A DNA stretch of 64,000 nucleotides from Dermacentor variabilis (GCF_050947875.1 NC_134569.1:205710127-205774126), one strand, 5' to 3'; shown: positions 1 through 11,490, counted from the first letter of the stretch. Made by a program: numbers and translations. The notes: generated by a model not told the origin, from the sequence alone.

Positions 1-575
1 ATCAACGCTATTGGCTGATTTGGTGATTGCCAGAGCAGTCTGAGCAGCACGTGTTGCTAATTTTGAGGTAAATAAATGAAAAACACGCGTGCATGGCATA
101 TGAAAAAGCCATCAAAATCATTTCATCTTTTTACTGTGCATGGCTGTCATCTGCGTGGTGCCTCCGAGATCGAAGCGACGTATGGCGTCACGTAGTCTAC
201 CGCGGCCGCCACGCGGTGCCGCGACGAGCGCTTTACCTTCCTGGCTTCTCTACTGTGAAGCTTCTAGCACTGTAGCGGAGATGAATAGACAGCGAAATTC
301 AGATATTGGTCTGATAACTACACTCTAGTCGTAGAATTTCAAAAATGCTTAAACATGAAATAGGTGAAAAGACGTGCTTTACAAGTGAAATCTTTCTATG
401 ATTACATAGAAAAGTGTTTCAGGGCCCCTTTATTACATCGCCCGCTCGAAGTTTTGCTAACACACCACTCTTTCGCAGTTCCTTTAACAGGTGAGCAGGT
501 CGAGGCCGAACATGACATGTGCTCGAACGTTTTTGTGCCTTAGTAGAATACAAACGTTCTTTTTGTAAATCCCAG
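1..575. other. 5' flank of the cuticular-protein gene; no confident gene
   Basis: No exon could be placed here with confidence. The first coding exon of the downstream cuticular-protein gene (start codon and beginning of the signal peptide) should lie here or further upstream. The strongest splice-donor-like site is CAG|GTGAGC at 488-496, but reading backwards from it in the phase that the next exon needs gives a TAA within two codons, so it is not an obvious coding donor. Short open frames in the first 330 bases resemble nothing I recognise. Confidence 0.5.
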
Positions 576-2409
576 TTGCAAGTGCTGCTGGTGTACATAG
601 CCGTGGAAGCCTACGGGCTACACCACCACCACCAGCAGCCGACCCAAGCCGGATACAGAGGCGCCGACTTCGGCGGCTACGCTGCGGCGGAGACACCTTA
701 CGGACGATACGACGCCTATGTTTCTGTGGGTATCACTTGCTCTCTATACGCACGCTTTAATCCGTGCATTTCAGCGAGCACGCAATACTTCCGGTGGCTT
801 AACCTGACTGTTTACACTGGCGTCAATAAGAGTATATATTTTCTCACGGACGGCAACAATGATATAATTCGCTTTATGAAATCATAACGTCTTTTACTTT
901 CTGTTTATGTCTGTACCATACTGGTCCATGATCTGGCTCACCCGACTCGCAGTTAGTACTTTTAAGTTAACGTCAGAAGTGCTGTCGCGGAAGTCTACTC
1001 CTCAAAGCAAGTCTAGTTCTTGCCGAGGGAACCGCACCGCTTTTTCTCTGATTGAATCTTCCCTCTCGCTGTTGCCAGCTGAATTTTCCGGAATATGTTC
1101 GTTTGTGCGCTTTGCCCCTTCATTCATTACATTATCGAGGAACCAACTGCAGTCTGAAAGTCTCCCGCGGTACTCGGCTCACCTGGAGTACGCATAAAAG
1201 CGCGTTATCTTGCACATAAAATCAGGATTTTTTTGCATAATATCTACATTGTCCTGCATATCTTAAACTAGCCGTCCGCGATCAAGAAACTGTGAACGCA
1301 TTTTGGTGAAGCTCGGTACAGCAAGCGATGTTACGATGTTACTCTGTAAAAAAAAGACGCCATAATGTACAGCATGCACCTGTTACCTGCCAAACATTCT
1401 TACGGAAGGGACAAGCCTTCTTGACAAGGCTATTTTCGCGAGCATGCTCTTAATCGAGTTTCTGGTTAAGGTACAACTATACAGTGCGACTTTTAGCATT
1501 CTTTCTTTTTGTCCTTCATAACGATGTTAGTGACAAACCCACGCCTGTGAGGCTTAGCTGATTCTATGGATTCAGGACTATGCTGCTAAGCTTTCTTCAC
1601 AAAATAGGCAACAATTGCTTTTCCAGTTCCTCTCTACAATCTTATGTACCACACTTTTGCATAAGTGTATACTGGCTGGCTACCCAACACAGGGTAGCCA
1701 GTCGGTACTTACACTGGGTAACCTCCCTGTCTTTTCTCTCGTTTTCTCTCCTCTCTCTCTCTCGCTCGCCCTGTTTGCATAACGGTTCCCAACAAAAAAA
1801 TCTCGTTCTTCTTATGGCTTACAGCCACCTCAGCCGTACATTTTCGGCTACGACAACGTGGACGAGTACGGAAACCGACAGTTCCGCAGCGGGCAAGGTG
1901 ACTCCAACAACGCCAAGACCGGCTCGTACGGCTACCGTGACGTCAACGGCCTCTACCGTCGAGTGAACTACGTGGCCGATGTGAACGGCTTCCGGGCCAC
2001 CGTGGATACCAACGAGCCCGGCACCGCCCCTGGTGCCAGCGCCGACGCGGTCTTCAACGCTGCGCCAGTCGTCCCTCCGGTTCCCTCAGGACGTGGACAG
2101 ATTGGTGCACCTGGAGCTTATGTTGCTAGGGCGGCGGGGCTGTACAACGCTGGTGTCTACAGCGGTTACGGCGGATACGGATACAACCCCTACGGAGTCT
2201 CTGCTGGAGGCTACGGATATGCCCCGTACGGACGTCAGGGTTACGTTGCCAATAGCCCAGCACTCGGCGGATACGCTTACGGTGGCCAACCACCTTACGG
2301 CTACGGTGCCGCCGGCTACGCTGCGGGCAACTCGCCGGGTGTCTACATCTCCCCTGCTGGATACGGAAGCTGGCCTTCCACTCACCGCGGATACCGCCGC
2401 CGTCGTTAA
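576..2409 (+). CDS. Cuticular protein with chitin-binding (Rebers-Riddiford) domain; two exons seen, first exon missing
   Basis: A structural protein of the exoskeleton that binds chitin. Exon 576-725 follows a CCCAG acceptor and encodes a hydrophobic stretch (LQVLLVYIAV, probably the rest of a secretion signal), then a His/Gln run and a Gly/Tyr-rich segment. The donor is probably 725/726 (GTGGGT) or 719/720; both are phase 0. The second exon begins at 1825 after a pyrimidine-rich tract and TTACAG, again phase 0, and starts PPQPYIFGYDN. The chitin-binding domain follows (GSYGYRDVNGLYRRVNYVAD, then GFRATVDTNEPGT), typical of tick cuticular proteins. The C-terminal half is Gly/Tyr/Ala-rich and ends in HRGYRRRR before TAA at 2407-2409. 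The intron is about 1.1 kb. The exon carrying the start codon was not found, so the span is partial. The family assignment is strong; the exact exon ends are inferred. Confidence 0.85.
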
Positions 2410-2464
2410 TGAAGCGATCTGCAAAACTAGTGGCACAGCGATGAAAACACGGTGTTATTTTCTA

Positions 2465-2470
2465 AATAAA
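2465..2470 (+). terminator. Polyadenylation signal of the cuticular-protein gene
   Basis: AATAAA lies 56 bases after the stop codon of the cuticular-protein exon, a normal distance for a short 3' UTR. Confidence 0.7.
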
Positions 2471-3045
2471 GTGGGGAACACTACGGCCAAAATTATTGTC
2501 CCATACAAGCGATAATAGCTTGAAAACAGAAGGCGAATCTCAAAGTCAGATATCTAACATTCTGCATGGAAATAAAAATCACAAGATATTATCTTCAAGA
2601 AACCATTACTGCCTTTCTACTAGCACAACGTGACTATTACCGAATATCTTTAATGATGAGTTTGTCTCTTGCTCATTCCTATAATGTTTTTCTTTGCACT
2701 AAGGCAAAACTTACTGGTGAAAATCAAGCTATACGTATCTTGAGTTCTAAGGCGAGTAAATGTTAATCTCTCGATAAGCACTTTGTTAGCTCTGTGAACC
2801 ACAGTGAATGGGTAGCATCATCCATCTTCGAACTCTAGGTTTGGGGAAACACAATTATGTTCCAAAAACGTATGTATGTGATGCTGTACCAGCTTTCTAG
2901 GGCAAGCAAATCACGAAAAGACTGCTTATTAACGGCTTTCAAAATTGGGACCTAAATTTTTGTTTGTACTTATACAACGCAACGAAAAGCTTGTATAAAC
3001 GTAAGGTTTTATGCGCAGCATGGCTCGGCGGTACAAATAATCGTA
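2471..3045. other. Intergenic, no feature seen
   Basis: AT-rich sequence downstream of the cuticular-protein gene. I see no convincing coding frame, RNA gene or known repeat. Confidence 0.5.
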
Positions 3046-3058
3046 CACGGTAACTTTT

Positions 3059-3122
3059 TGACGTAGTAGTTCTGCGGAAACCCGCAAGGTGGAGAGAAGT
3101 AATGAATAAAGGGAAAATAAGA
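3059..3122 (-). repeat. Inverted 3' fragment of the SINE
   Basis: This stretch is the reverse complement of about 3347-3410 in the first full monomer, with one mismatch noticed (near GTAG/GAAG). It starts immediately after the left target duplication and could pair with the downstream copy to form a ~64-bp foldback. Confidence 0.8.
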
Positions 3123-3134
3123 CTTTATAATAAA

Positions 3135-3415
3135 TTGCCTTTGCTTCGTGTTGTCGACAAATTCGACTTCGCTCTGCGATCTGCTAGCCGCCTGGTTAGC
3201 TCAGATGGTAGAGCGGCTGCCCCGGAAAGGCGGTGGTCCCGGGTTTGAGTCCCGGACCAGGACGAATTTTTCTTCAACTATGAGGCTTTTCTTTCGAGGA
3301 ACCCGTATGGGTTTCCTTTGTAGCAATTGCTACGAACGGGTGGATGTCTTATTTTCCCTTTATTCATTACTTCTCTCCACCTTGCGGGTTTCCGCAGAAC
3401 TACTTCGTCAAACTC
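3135..3415 (+). repeat. SINE monomer 1 (tRNA-like head 3190-3262)
   Basis: The unit has a ~55-bp leader and then a cloverleaf-like head: GCCTGGT acceptor strand, TAGCTCAGATGGTAGAGC D arm (A box), CTGCC/GGCGG anticodon stem and CCGGG TTTGAGT CCCGG T arm (B box). The anticodon position would read GGA (Ser). There is no long variable arm, the base before the anticodon is C rather than U, and the first acceptor pair is G-A, so it is a degenerate SINE head. A ~150-bp non-tRNA body follows. Confidence 0.75.
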
Positions 3416-3645
3416 TTGCCTTTGCTTCGTGTTGTCGACAAATTCGACTTCGCTCTGCGATCTGCTAGCCGCCTGGTTAGCTCAGATGGTAGAGTGGCTG
3501 CCCCGGAAAGGCGGTGGTCCCGGGTTCGAGTCCCGGATCAGGACGAATTTTTCTTCAACTATGAGGCTTTTCTTTCGAGGAACCCGTATGGGTTTCCTTT
3601 GTAGCAATTGCTACGAACGGGTGGATGTCTTATTTTCCCTTTATT
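3416..3645 (+). repeat. SINE monomer 2, 3'-truncated (tRNA-like head 3471-3543)
   Basis: Direct repeat of monomer 1 at a 281-bp offset. Differences noticed are AGCGG to AGTGG, TTTGAGT to TTCGAGT and ACCAGG to ATCAGG. The B box (GGTTCGAGTCC) is closer to consensus than in monomer 1. The copy breaks off after TTTATTCA, at the right target duplication, and so lacks the last ~45 bases of the unit. Confidence 0.75.
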
Positions 3646-3659
3646 CACGGTAACTTTTT

Positions 3660-4719
3660 ACATCAGAAGAGCGCCAAATAGGCTTTTTGCAAAGACGACA
3701 CCACAAACGTGTAAACTGGCATTTATTAAAATGGGCGCTTTTAGGCACACCCTACTCTCTCAACAAGGTTTGCGACCTTTAAGGGTTATCTTCTCCCACA
3801 ACAGTAATGGCCATCTACCTTGCTTGCGTTTCCTTTGCTTAAGGTTGTGAGCCCGGTGTTTCCAGGTGACTAAAGGCATGCGCGTTATCAGCATGACACA
3901 TAATTCTGGAGAGGAGTTTAGGGAGCGCAGAGTTTTCCAGAACGGAATCGCAACAACGGCTGCCAACGATTATTGTGTTGTTCAAGAAGCCCGAAAAGTT
4001 GCAATCCTTTTTAAGAGTTTGCAACAAAGGGGCTTACGTTAAAACACTGGAAAATAAACACTAAACCAAAGCGTGCCATATATACCGTTCATACACGCTT
4101 CTGGAGGTCCTGATACAGTCTTTGACTATAAGACCTCCTTCTGTATATTATTCTTTTTTATAATCTTTAATCTCCAATGAACAAATCAATTTCAATATAA
4201 ATTTATTATTTCTATTTTAACACCCACTGTGAAGGGTGCCTATGTGGGTTCCGCCCTAATAACGGGTGTTTCAAACAGCTTGAACCGATATTTACATGGG
4301 CACACTTTATAGATTAATGAAATCTATGGCATATTGCCTACAGTCGTCTGATGTTGTTTTTTGAAGTTGAATCATATTTACCTGATTATATGCGTGTATG
4401 CATATGGCGAGGCCACTTTTATACCTAGAAGCATTATACAGCAGTCCACGCGCTGAAGCACATGAAGCTTGCAACGATGATGAATGTATATAGGTGAAGA
4501 AGTTGTAGGGTGAATATACTGTTTAGACTACACCGGCTCAAAGTCATTTGCGGAGTTTACGTTTAATATGGGTACCTGCAACTGGCACATAAGCATATTT
4601 AAGAATCAAGCTGCAGACAGCTTGGGCAAGGCTTGTATTAGCGACCCTGTGCTGATCCTTCTTCCGACGACCGGTTTTATCACGTCTGCCAGGATCAGAA
4701 GATATATACTTTTAACATC
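3660..4719. other. No gene recognised
   Basis: AT-rich sequence with short open frames only. A small imperfect inverted repeat (GGAGGTC about 4103, GACCTCC about 4131) is visible, without other support for an RNA gene. Confidence 0.5.
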
Positions 4720-5110
4720 AAAATCTAATCTTTGATCAAACTGGGGACTACACCACATAGGATTCCATTGGAGCAGGAAATTTTCCAAAAGCAGACAGAC
4801 GCGATTGACATCAACGAGATTACGTTGTCGAGTCTCGCCCCCAAATTTATAGATGCACCGATTTGGTTTGGTATTTTCCCCTTTGTGCCATTTTTCCAAC
4901 CCATTAGAAACGATCGAACACTATTTACTTCAATGCCCGCGTTTTTGCTCCCTAAGCAAAAGGACTTTGGAAATTAAAGTGCTACAGCTCGGGCTGCCAA
5001 CTGAACACTCCGGTACTGCTGTCTTTCGGAGCGTCTGTCCTTGGACACTCACACAGGAACATAGGAATCGCCATGTAAAAGTTGACTACTGCATCAAACT
5101 GATGTCATTG
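4720..5110 (+). pseudogene. LINE 3'-end fragment (region downstream of RNase H)
   Basis: Translation of 4853-5090 gives HRFGLVFSPLCHFSNPLETI and then a Cys-containing stretch ending HRNRHVKV. This matches, position for position, the C-terminal part of the LINE RNase H reading frame at 11,959-12,816 (HRCGLSVSPLSYLCNEPETI, then HRNVCLAI). Earlier parts match in other frames, so the fragment is frameshifted and dead. It belongs to an I/Jockey-group LINE with an RNase H domain. Confidence 0.6.
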
Positions 5111-5399
5111 TTGACCGTATTGTTCATGTGATTCCTCCTTTATTGCGTCATTTAAACGATATATACTTTTTGAATGAATGTCTATTTCATCGTTTTGAGC
5201 TTCCCTCGCCTTAAATTATTAATGAAAATTATAGATTCTCATATTTATTACCATACCACATATGTAAAATTCGCCCTACTCTTGGCCAATTCCCGTGAGT
5301 GGGAATGCGCCAAACATGTCAGCGTCATTATCATCATCAGCAACTATTTGCACCGCACAAGCAAGCAGCCAACCTGGCCCCTGGTTACGGCGGCGAATG

Positions 5400-5760
5400 C
5401 CGTATATGAAAGGCTTCAAGCGCGAAACATTATCTCTGTGGCACAGCAGTGGCCGTCAAAAGGCGCGACAACGTGACTGACGCGACAGTTCAATGGCGAA
5501 GTCTGTTCCCTAAGAGTGCGAGGTCCGATAAAAACAGGATTGAATCTTTTCGCCCAACTCATGAGCTCGAACTGGCATCCACAGCAACACTTCGTCTCCA
5601 GTGTGGAAGGAAAGGGCACAAGTGTGATGCATCATAGGGAGCTTTCCGGTCTTGTTGACTGCCATCGGTGTTGTGACGGGTGCGGTGATGACACTGGGCA
5701 ATGCCCAGTGTCCCCACTGCACCCGAGGACACATGAGAGAACCGAGGGAACATGAGAGAA
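5400..5760 (-). pseudogene. Gypsy integrase C-terminal remnant
   Basis: On the minus strand a frame reads FHTGDEVLLWMPVRAHELGE, followed in a second frame by FIGPRTLREQTSPLNCRVSH. The same order (GDEV..LF.P, then FIGPYIV.EQTSPVVYRVT) occurs in the gypsy integrase C-terminus at 46,981-47,238. The required change of frame and the lack of neighbouring pol domains mark it as an isolated decayed fragment. Confidence 0.55.
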
Positions 5761-5934
5761 ACATTATATGTGAGTGAAAAAGTTTAAATTGTAAAAAAGG
5801 AATGAAAGTAAAAAAAGCACTGCTAGAGACATTTTTTTTTCTTGGAGGAAAATGTATGCTTCGTGAAAAGATAGCAAATTTGAGGTACTCAATTTTAATA
5901 AAGTTCAAATCGATAGCTTTAGATACATCAAATA

Positions 5935-7890
5935 AGGAATCAGTAAGTAGACCCGATATTCTCCTTGTGTAACAAAGGAACTCCAAGACCGCCATGCATA
6001 CATTCCTGTGGCGAAAATTCAACATGGATGCCTTGAAGGAGAGAATGTTCTCAGTTTTTTTTTCTCTTGATTGTACATGCATGTCTGCTTAATACAAAAT
6101 GATCAATGGTTTCAGAATGTTTGCAGACATGGCATAGAGGGAACGGCACCAGCCCAAACCTGCACATGGAAATAAATATTGAATGGATGAATTCGAAATC
6201 GTAATTTTGTAAGACCGATCTCCAATTTACGTGCGGCACAGCATCGGTTGTGCCAAATGAAAAGCAAATAGTTAAAATCTCTTGTTTGGAATGTCCGCAT
6301 TGCAAAGTATTTTAAGAGAGAACATTTTCTAAATCTTGCCCCGCGATGAAAGCACAAGTCAGCAGAACATACACGACTAGTCCATGTAGAGATGTACGCG
6401 CAAGTGTGTCCACTGTTTCGTTTTATAAGCAAACCAGGGTCAGCTGGCACACATATCAAGCGCACCACACGGAATGTCGAATGGTTTGAGGTTGCATACA
6501 TTAAAGAGCGTGTCATCTGAGGATGAGGTGAGTGCTCTTCACACTGACACTGAATCGGTCAATTTTAAAGCTGTTCTTGAAAAGCTAATTTAACTTGCTA
6601 ATAATTCTCGGGAAATCGCAATGAAGAAGACGCGGATAGCTCATGAGAAATAATGTCCACACCCGCTTTCTCTTCCCACATTGATGCATCCGTTGCCATT
6701 ACACCTTTGATTTTCAATTACGCTTAATGATATTGTAACAGGCCGTTTATATACCTAGTGGGCCGGAAATTAGCAGTTGAAGAAAGTATATCATTAGATT
6801 ACATTTTAGGAGTATTTAAGGGCTTTTTTGGGAAAGTACTCTCGCTTAACAAAACTTTAAATGGTCCTGCTTGCGCTAGCACGAAACACAACCAGCGGAT
6901 TGTATAGAGAGGACCCTGTTTTATCAAAGAACGCAGATCTTTCCTTAATAAGTACAAGCTGCGGTCGTCTCAGTAAAGATAATTAAATGTTTAAGTAACC
7001 TTTTACTGTTAGAAAGCGAAATCTGCAAACAAGTGTAGCTAATCGGGCTCCTGGATATATTATTAGCAACAACTTTTGACCCAACAAGACAAATACGCAG
7101 AGCATCTCACTCAATAACTAGAGCGTAATCTTGTATGCTGGCCCATCGGATAATGAAACCCACCTAAATTCCAATGTGGATCATACATACTCTCTACAAA
7201 CCATAATGCCTAGAGCAGCGGCGACCGAGTTTGCGAACGATGCCAACAGTGGGTGCCGCCTTAGACGTAACATGTTCGATGCGGTTGCACGAGCTAAGTT
7301 TCAGTCTTATATAACCCCTACACATTTAACAACGTTGCGCTGAGCGATCATCTCCTAAAGATATTGAAGGGAGACATTACCAGGTATAGTTAAGGGCTGT
7401 ACACTCCATGTACTCTTGTTAACATTTATTGGCATATGAAGATCGTCAAGCCGACCATCAAGTATTGATAAATATGATTGTAGCATTCTATGCAATGGGC
7501 AAATCTCACTCGCTGACACAAAGAATGCAACGTCGTCTGCATAAACACACAATTGTAGGTGTGGACACCATGGAACAGAACTCATAATATTAAAGAAGCA
7601 AAATGGGGTCAGAACGGAACCTTAATTGTGGAACTCCTCTTAACTTATATTTTGGCGTCGAAATGCCGCTTTGGGAGCAACAGAAAACTCTATCTTTTGG
7701 GAATTCACAAATTCAATTTTAATACAAGTATAAAAACTCATGCCCTTTGCGATACTCAGGAGAATGACATGCTCCACACTGACGTATACCGTTGTTGTAT
7801 CAAGAGTTTCCAACGCTGCATACTGTGGTCTGTGTCGAGCAAGTTTAAAGCGTCCCTCCAAATCAACATGTACGCCCGTCCTGTTCATAG
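5935..7890 (-). pseudogene. Decayed LINE fragment: RT then RNase H and C-terminus
   Basis: Reading along the minus strand, 7888-7640 matches the RT segment HVDLE.R.QLA.HR seen in the LINE at 26.5-27.6 kb, and 7585-7355 holds the RT catalytic motif YADD (LCVYADDVAFFVSASE) followed by INVNKS. At 6720-6600 the start of an RNase H domain is recognisable (VIATDAS.WEEKAGV). The C-terminal Cys/His region and HRNVCMAVLEFLCYTRRI lie at 6300-5940. Frameshifts and stops separate all of these. Domain order fits one ~2-kb element fragment of the RNase H-bearing I/Jockey group. Confidence 0.65.
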
Positions 7891-8364
7891 CTTCCGCGCG
7901 CGTGTGTTCGTAGTCGTCGCTTTCGTCGGGCCACTGTGGACGTTCTTATTATTGAGGCGTAATATTTGCACCTGTGGCGCTACTCGAATACACTTGCTGT
8001 TCTAAAGAATAGTGAAGATGAACTACAATAACAATATTTGGCCTTCATTTGGCAGAACTAATTATCAAAGCTTAAGGCTGCTGATATTATTGCAGAAAAA
8101 GATGGAGCCTCAAATAGGTAGCTGCACTGAGAAGTCCAAGTCTACGTCTAAAAAACTATAGCCTCTTCACCATGAGCTTACTGAACAAGTTAAGACTGAT
8201 CACTGGAAAATTAACTTTGAGCTCCTAGCGCTAACATAATAAAAGAAAACATCGAAATTGTTTAGTCTCTGGGCTTGTATTCAAGTACGCATTGAACAAC
8301 GCGTCTCCTCTTTTTTTTTATGAATATTGCTAAGACCACAAATTAACCAGATGCACCCGCGTCC
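7891..8364. other. No gene recognised
   Basis: AT-rich sequence between the LINE fragment and the 3' end of the minus-strand membrane-protein gene. I see no supported feature. Confidence 0.45.
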
Positions 8365-8370
8365 TTTATT
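8365..8370 (-). terminator. Possible polyadenylation signal of the membrane-protein gene
   Basis: TTTATT on the plus strand (AATAAA on the minus strand) lies about 250 bases past the stop codon of the minus-strand gene ending at 8622. Confidence 0.4.
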
Positions 8371-8621
8371 GTTTAAAGTAAATGAATAGAGAAGTGCAGC
8401 TCGCGCACTTTGTGATTGTCTCACCGGTCGGGACGGACTGCTAAAGTGTGTCGCGACCAAGAGGACAAACGTCAAGGCAGAAGAGAAGAGAGGCTAAACT
8501 AAGTCAACACCTAATTAGACAGAAAAGTCAGATAAGAATATGAATAATTAAAGAGTGGTCCAATACACTGCTCCAGGTATCTTGCTCCGTCATAGTTCCG
8601 GTATAACTGCGTAGCACAAGT

Positions 8622-11490
8622 CTAAATAGTGGCCGTTATGACGGCGGCGCTGTGTTGGTCCGAGTCATTCGACACGGTGTGACGAGCCACGGACTCTGTC
8701 GTGGCAGCGGTCTCCTGGGCACCGGGCAGCATCTCCAGTTCCCGCTCGTCAGCGTCCATCGTCGAGAATTCCGCGATGGCGGCCTTGCTTCGCCCTTTCC
8801 GGTAGGTGGCGCTAATGGCCAGGTATAGCCAGAGCAGCACGAAGATGAGCGCTGCGATCGTGTAACCGGCGCAGAAAAAGTCCACGGCACCTTCCTCCAC
8901 ACGAACTACGCCTGCCCGTTGCTGCTGCTGGGGAGGCGGCTGTATGTAGCCATGTACCACGACCGCGCTGGCGCTGCCCGAGTACAGGGCGGGCTTACCC
9001 AGTGGCTCCCTCATTGCGGGTGCCCACAAGGACGGCGGCCGACGTTGCAGCGGTAGTTGAGGCCGCCACACTGGAGGCAGGGCGCCAGGACGAGCGTACG
9101 GACCGCGGCCGTGGCTTCGGCGGGGCGGCTGTTGTTGCTGCGAGGATAAGCGTCAGGTGATATATGCAGTAGAAATCAGAGGTTGCTAGCATGCCTTACA
9201 CAGAATGATCTGGTAATTTAGCAATACGTGACGAGCGACTACAATGACAAACAAGCAACTCGTCATTTCTCTCTGAACCGCTCCATAACAACAGCTAGGC
9301 CATGCTTACGCTATAGCCAATGTACATGGCCAGCACAAAACAGATGAACGGGATCAAACGGGCTCAAGGCCAGGCTGGATTCGCGCAGCGGTTACTCGGC
9401 ATAACAGTCGTTCAGAAATAAAATGCATCTCTTGCATGTCCCTCCTTCCGTTTTAGGCGCTAAACTACCATGCGAATCACACGAACCAACTCAAACATTT
9501 ACGTTAATCTAGTAGCCATAAAGCCGGCGTGGAAATGTGATAACGTGCATCGAAGTGAATAACAGCGATCGAATAAGGTATGTGATCCGCACCCCGCGTT
9601 TCGACAAGGAGCTTTGCCTTTCCGACAACAGTGACCAAGACAAGCTCCATTTTGGGAACACTGGCTCCAGAGACGATTTCGTGTTTGACGAGTGCCGATT
9701 ACTTCCAAGTGTCCGCCTTTCTGCTAATGTACGCGGTGTGCGTATAGGTTCAGTAATGGTCCAGAGAGATACACGCCGTGGTGCGGCTCGGTGGATAAGG
9801 GCTTCCGCTGCTCAGCACGAAATGGTACCTTCAAGTGCCTGCTGCGCTAATTCGAATCAGGGTTCTTTGTGAAACAACTCTACGGAAATGGCAGAAACGC
9901 TCGTGCCCTTGAATTTGTGTGCAGTTTAAACAACTGTAGGTGGTATAAAATATAACGACGCCGTCCACTACCGCGTAGCTCATAACCCCCTACCTGACGA
10001 CTCTTTCTATTTCTGGGTGACACTCCCGAACTCCAGCCAATAATGCACTATTGCACGGACACGGCCATCAACCTCCCGAAGATTACACCATATCATACGC
10101 AAAAAATAATAACAAAAGAACAGTGTCATGCAGCAGAGCCGCATCTCATCCTTCTTATGAGCTAGGAAGCTAGTCGAAGTGAGACTGAAATGCGCGGGCG
10201 GGGTAGGTACAGTGCAGGTCTAACTCAATTCGCTTCGGATCGACAGCTGTGTTGGGAAGTGCGTTGCATAATGACAGTTTTTTGGGTCAGCTTTGCGGCT
10301 GTGCATTATTGTTATGCGGCAAAGTCTGCTGCTAGCGGGAAGGAGCCACTTTCACCAGACACTCCCTCTGTTCCTTAACTATGCAGGTGCTCACACGCTC
10401 TATGCGATCAGAATAGGAGCCGCGCGACGTTTTAATATCTACTAACAGCCATTCACCGCTGTTTTTCTGACGTTTCTGTGGGCTAGAAATTAAAAACAGT
10501 GTTTTTCTTTCTTTGTCGTCGTCGTCTTGCTCCCCTCTCATATTTAGAATGCACACACTCACGCGAACAGCACGCATTTTGAGACTGCACTATAGTAAGC
10601 ATCGGCCGACATTCTTATACTGCACTATTCTCGATCTGGGCAGTCCAGTAAACCGTTATGGAAAGGTGTGGTAACTTGCTGAGAAAGTAATTGTCAAAAA
10701 ATTCGAAAATATCCACACAATTTTCTTTGAAACCACGCAACAACTGCCTTCCTCTCGTTGCCTCAAGTGTAAAGAAAGTGTTACGAATTTCTGCATAGCC
10801 TACACGAAACGCTGCTGCCTACATGCATTCCAGGAAGTTCCGCTAATTCTTCAGAAAAGTAATTGACAGCTAAATGCTCGCACATCCCACTCTATTGCTT
10901 TTTAGTCTTCATGTGACACTGTTCGGTATCTTCATGGAATTTTTTCCCACCGCCGAACTAATGGACTTCATAAACAGCGCTTAATGGATCAGGCTGTCCA
11001 GAACGTAAGCTACCTGCATCAAATTCTAAATAAACCGGCCATGCTCACTCACCCCTGCCTGATGCTTGTCTTCAGCAGCGACCGCGTGGTGCGATTCGGA
11101 AGTCACAGGCAACACGCGTAGGTGCTCGTCTGTCTGCTCGAACTCTTCGGGAACTGCTGCTATTGCCCTAATCTGCTTGGCCCCCGCCCGGTGCTCGGAG
11201 CCTGCGGTCTTGTGCTTCGAAATCTTGGTCCGGTGCGTAGCGGCCATGGTGCCAGCTGCACCCGCCGGCAGGTGCGCATGTTCTTGCAGCGGCGGCGTGA
11301 GAAGCGCGTCTGTAGGTTTGGGCACGGCTGCAGCTGCAAATCCTGCGCCAGGATCTTGGGCAAGCAGTCCAGGTCCGGGAACATCTGGCACCGCTGCGAC
11401 CCATGCTGCAGCAGTTGCGGTGGAGAATCTTGCCTCTCGCCTCTTGCAGCGAGGACGGCAGGGTGTGGAGGCCGTGCTTTGTAGCCATCT
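8622..11490 (-). CDS. Putative single-pass membrane protein, two exons seen (uncharacterised)
   Basis: I do not recognise the family. The last exon (9137 down to 8622) follows CTTATCCTCGCAG. It encodes a Pro/Arg-rich stretch, QPPPQQQQ, a strongly hydrophobic segment (AGYTIAALIFVLLWLYLAIS) fit for one membrane span, a short basic stretch (YRKGRSK) and an acidic/Ser/Thr-rich tail ending VITATI before the stop. An upstream exon ends at 11,053 with donor GGG|GTGAGT. Both junctions are phase 0, so the frame ...EDKHQAG continues into QQQPPRRSH. The upstream exon is Ala/Pro-rich; its 5' edge is probably the CTGCAG acceptor near 11,494, because an in-frame TAA lies just before it. Matching phases and good splice sites favour a real gene, but no homolog was identified and the first exon(s) are missing. 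Confidence 0.45.
9138..11052 (-). other. Inferred intron of the membrane-protein gene
   Basis: About 1.9 kb between the phase-0 donor at 11,053/11,052 and the acceptor at 9138/9137. Short open frames are present but none resembles a known domain. I see no mobile element in it. Confidence 0.4.

Larger units (their letters stand above)
3046..3659 (+). mobile_element. Compound tRNA-derived SINE (Ruka-like) flanked by one 14-bp target duplication
   Basis: The 14-mer CACGGTAACTTTTT occurs at 3046-3059 and again at 3646-3659, exactly 600 bases apart, and brackets a single compound insertion. Inside are, in order, a ~64-bp SINE 3' fragment in reverse orientation, a complete plus-strand monomer of 281 bp, and a second plus-strand monomer cut short at its 3' end. 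The monomers carry a tRNA-like head with A and B boxes, so they should be transcribed by RNA polymerase III and mobilised by LINE proteins. The sequence resembles the tick SINE Ruka as I remember it; that name needs a database comparison. Confidence 0.75.

Noticed and set aside
1580..1966. Ser/Leu-rich frame overlapping the cuticular-protein intron and exon
   Set aside because: It is a different frame covering the polypyrimidine tract and the start of the exon, with no recognisable domain.
3190..3543. Two tRNA-Ser-like sequences that could be called as tRNA genes
   Set aside because: They lack U before the anticodon and a long variable arm, have a mismatched first acceptor pair, and continue into a repeated non-tRNA body with a target duplication. 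They are SINE heads.
4095..4150. Small inverted repeat GGAGGTC ... GACCTCC as a possible RNA hairpin
   Set aside because: Short arms and AT-rich context; no supporting promoter or conservation evidence.
9499..9872. Open frames on both strands in the inferred intron
   Set aside because: No motif, codon bias or splice context supports either.
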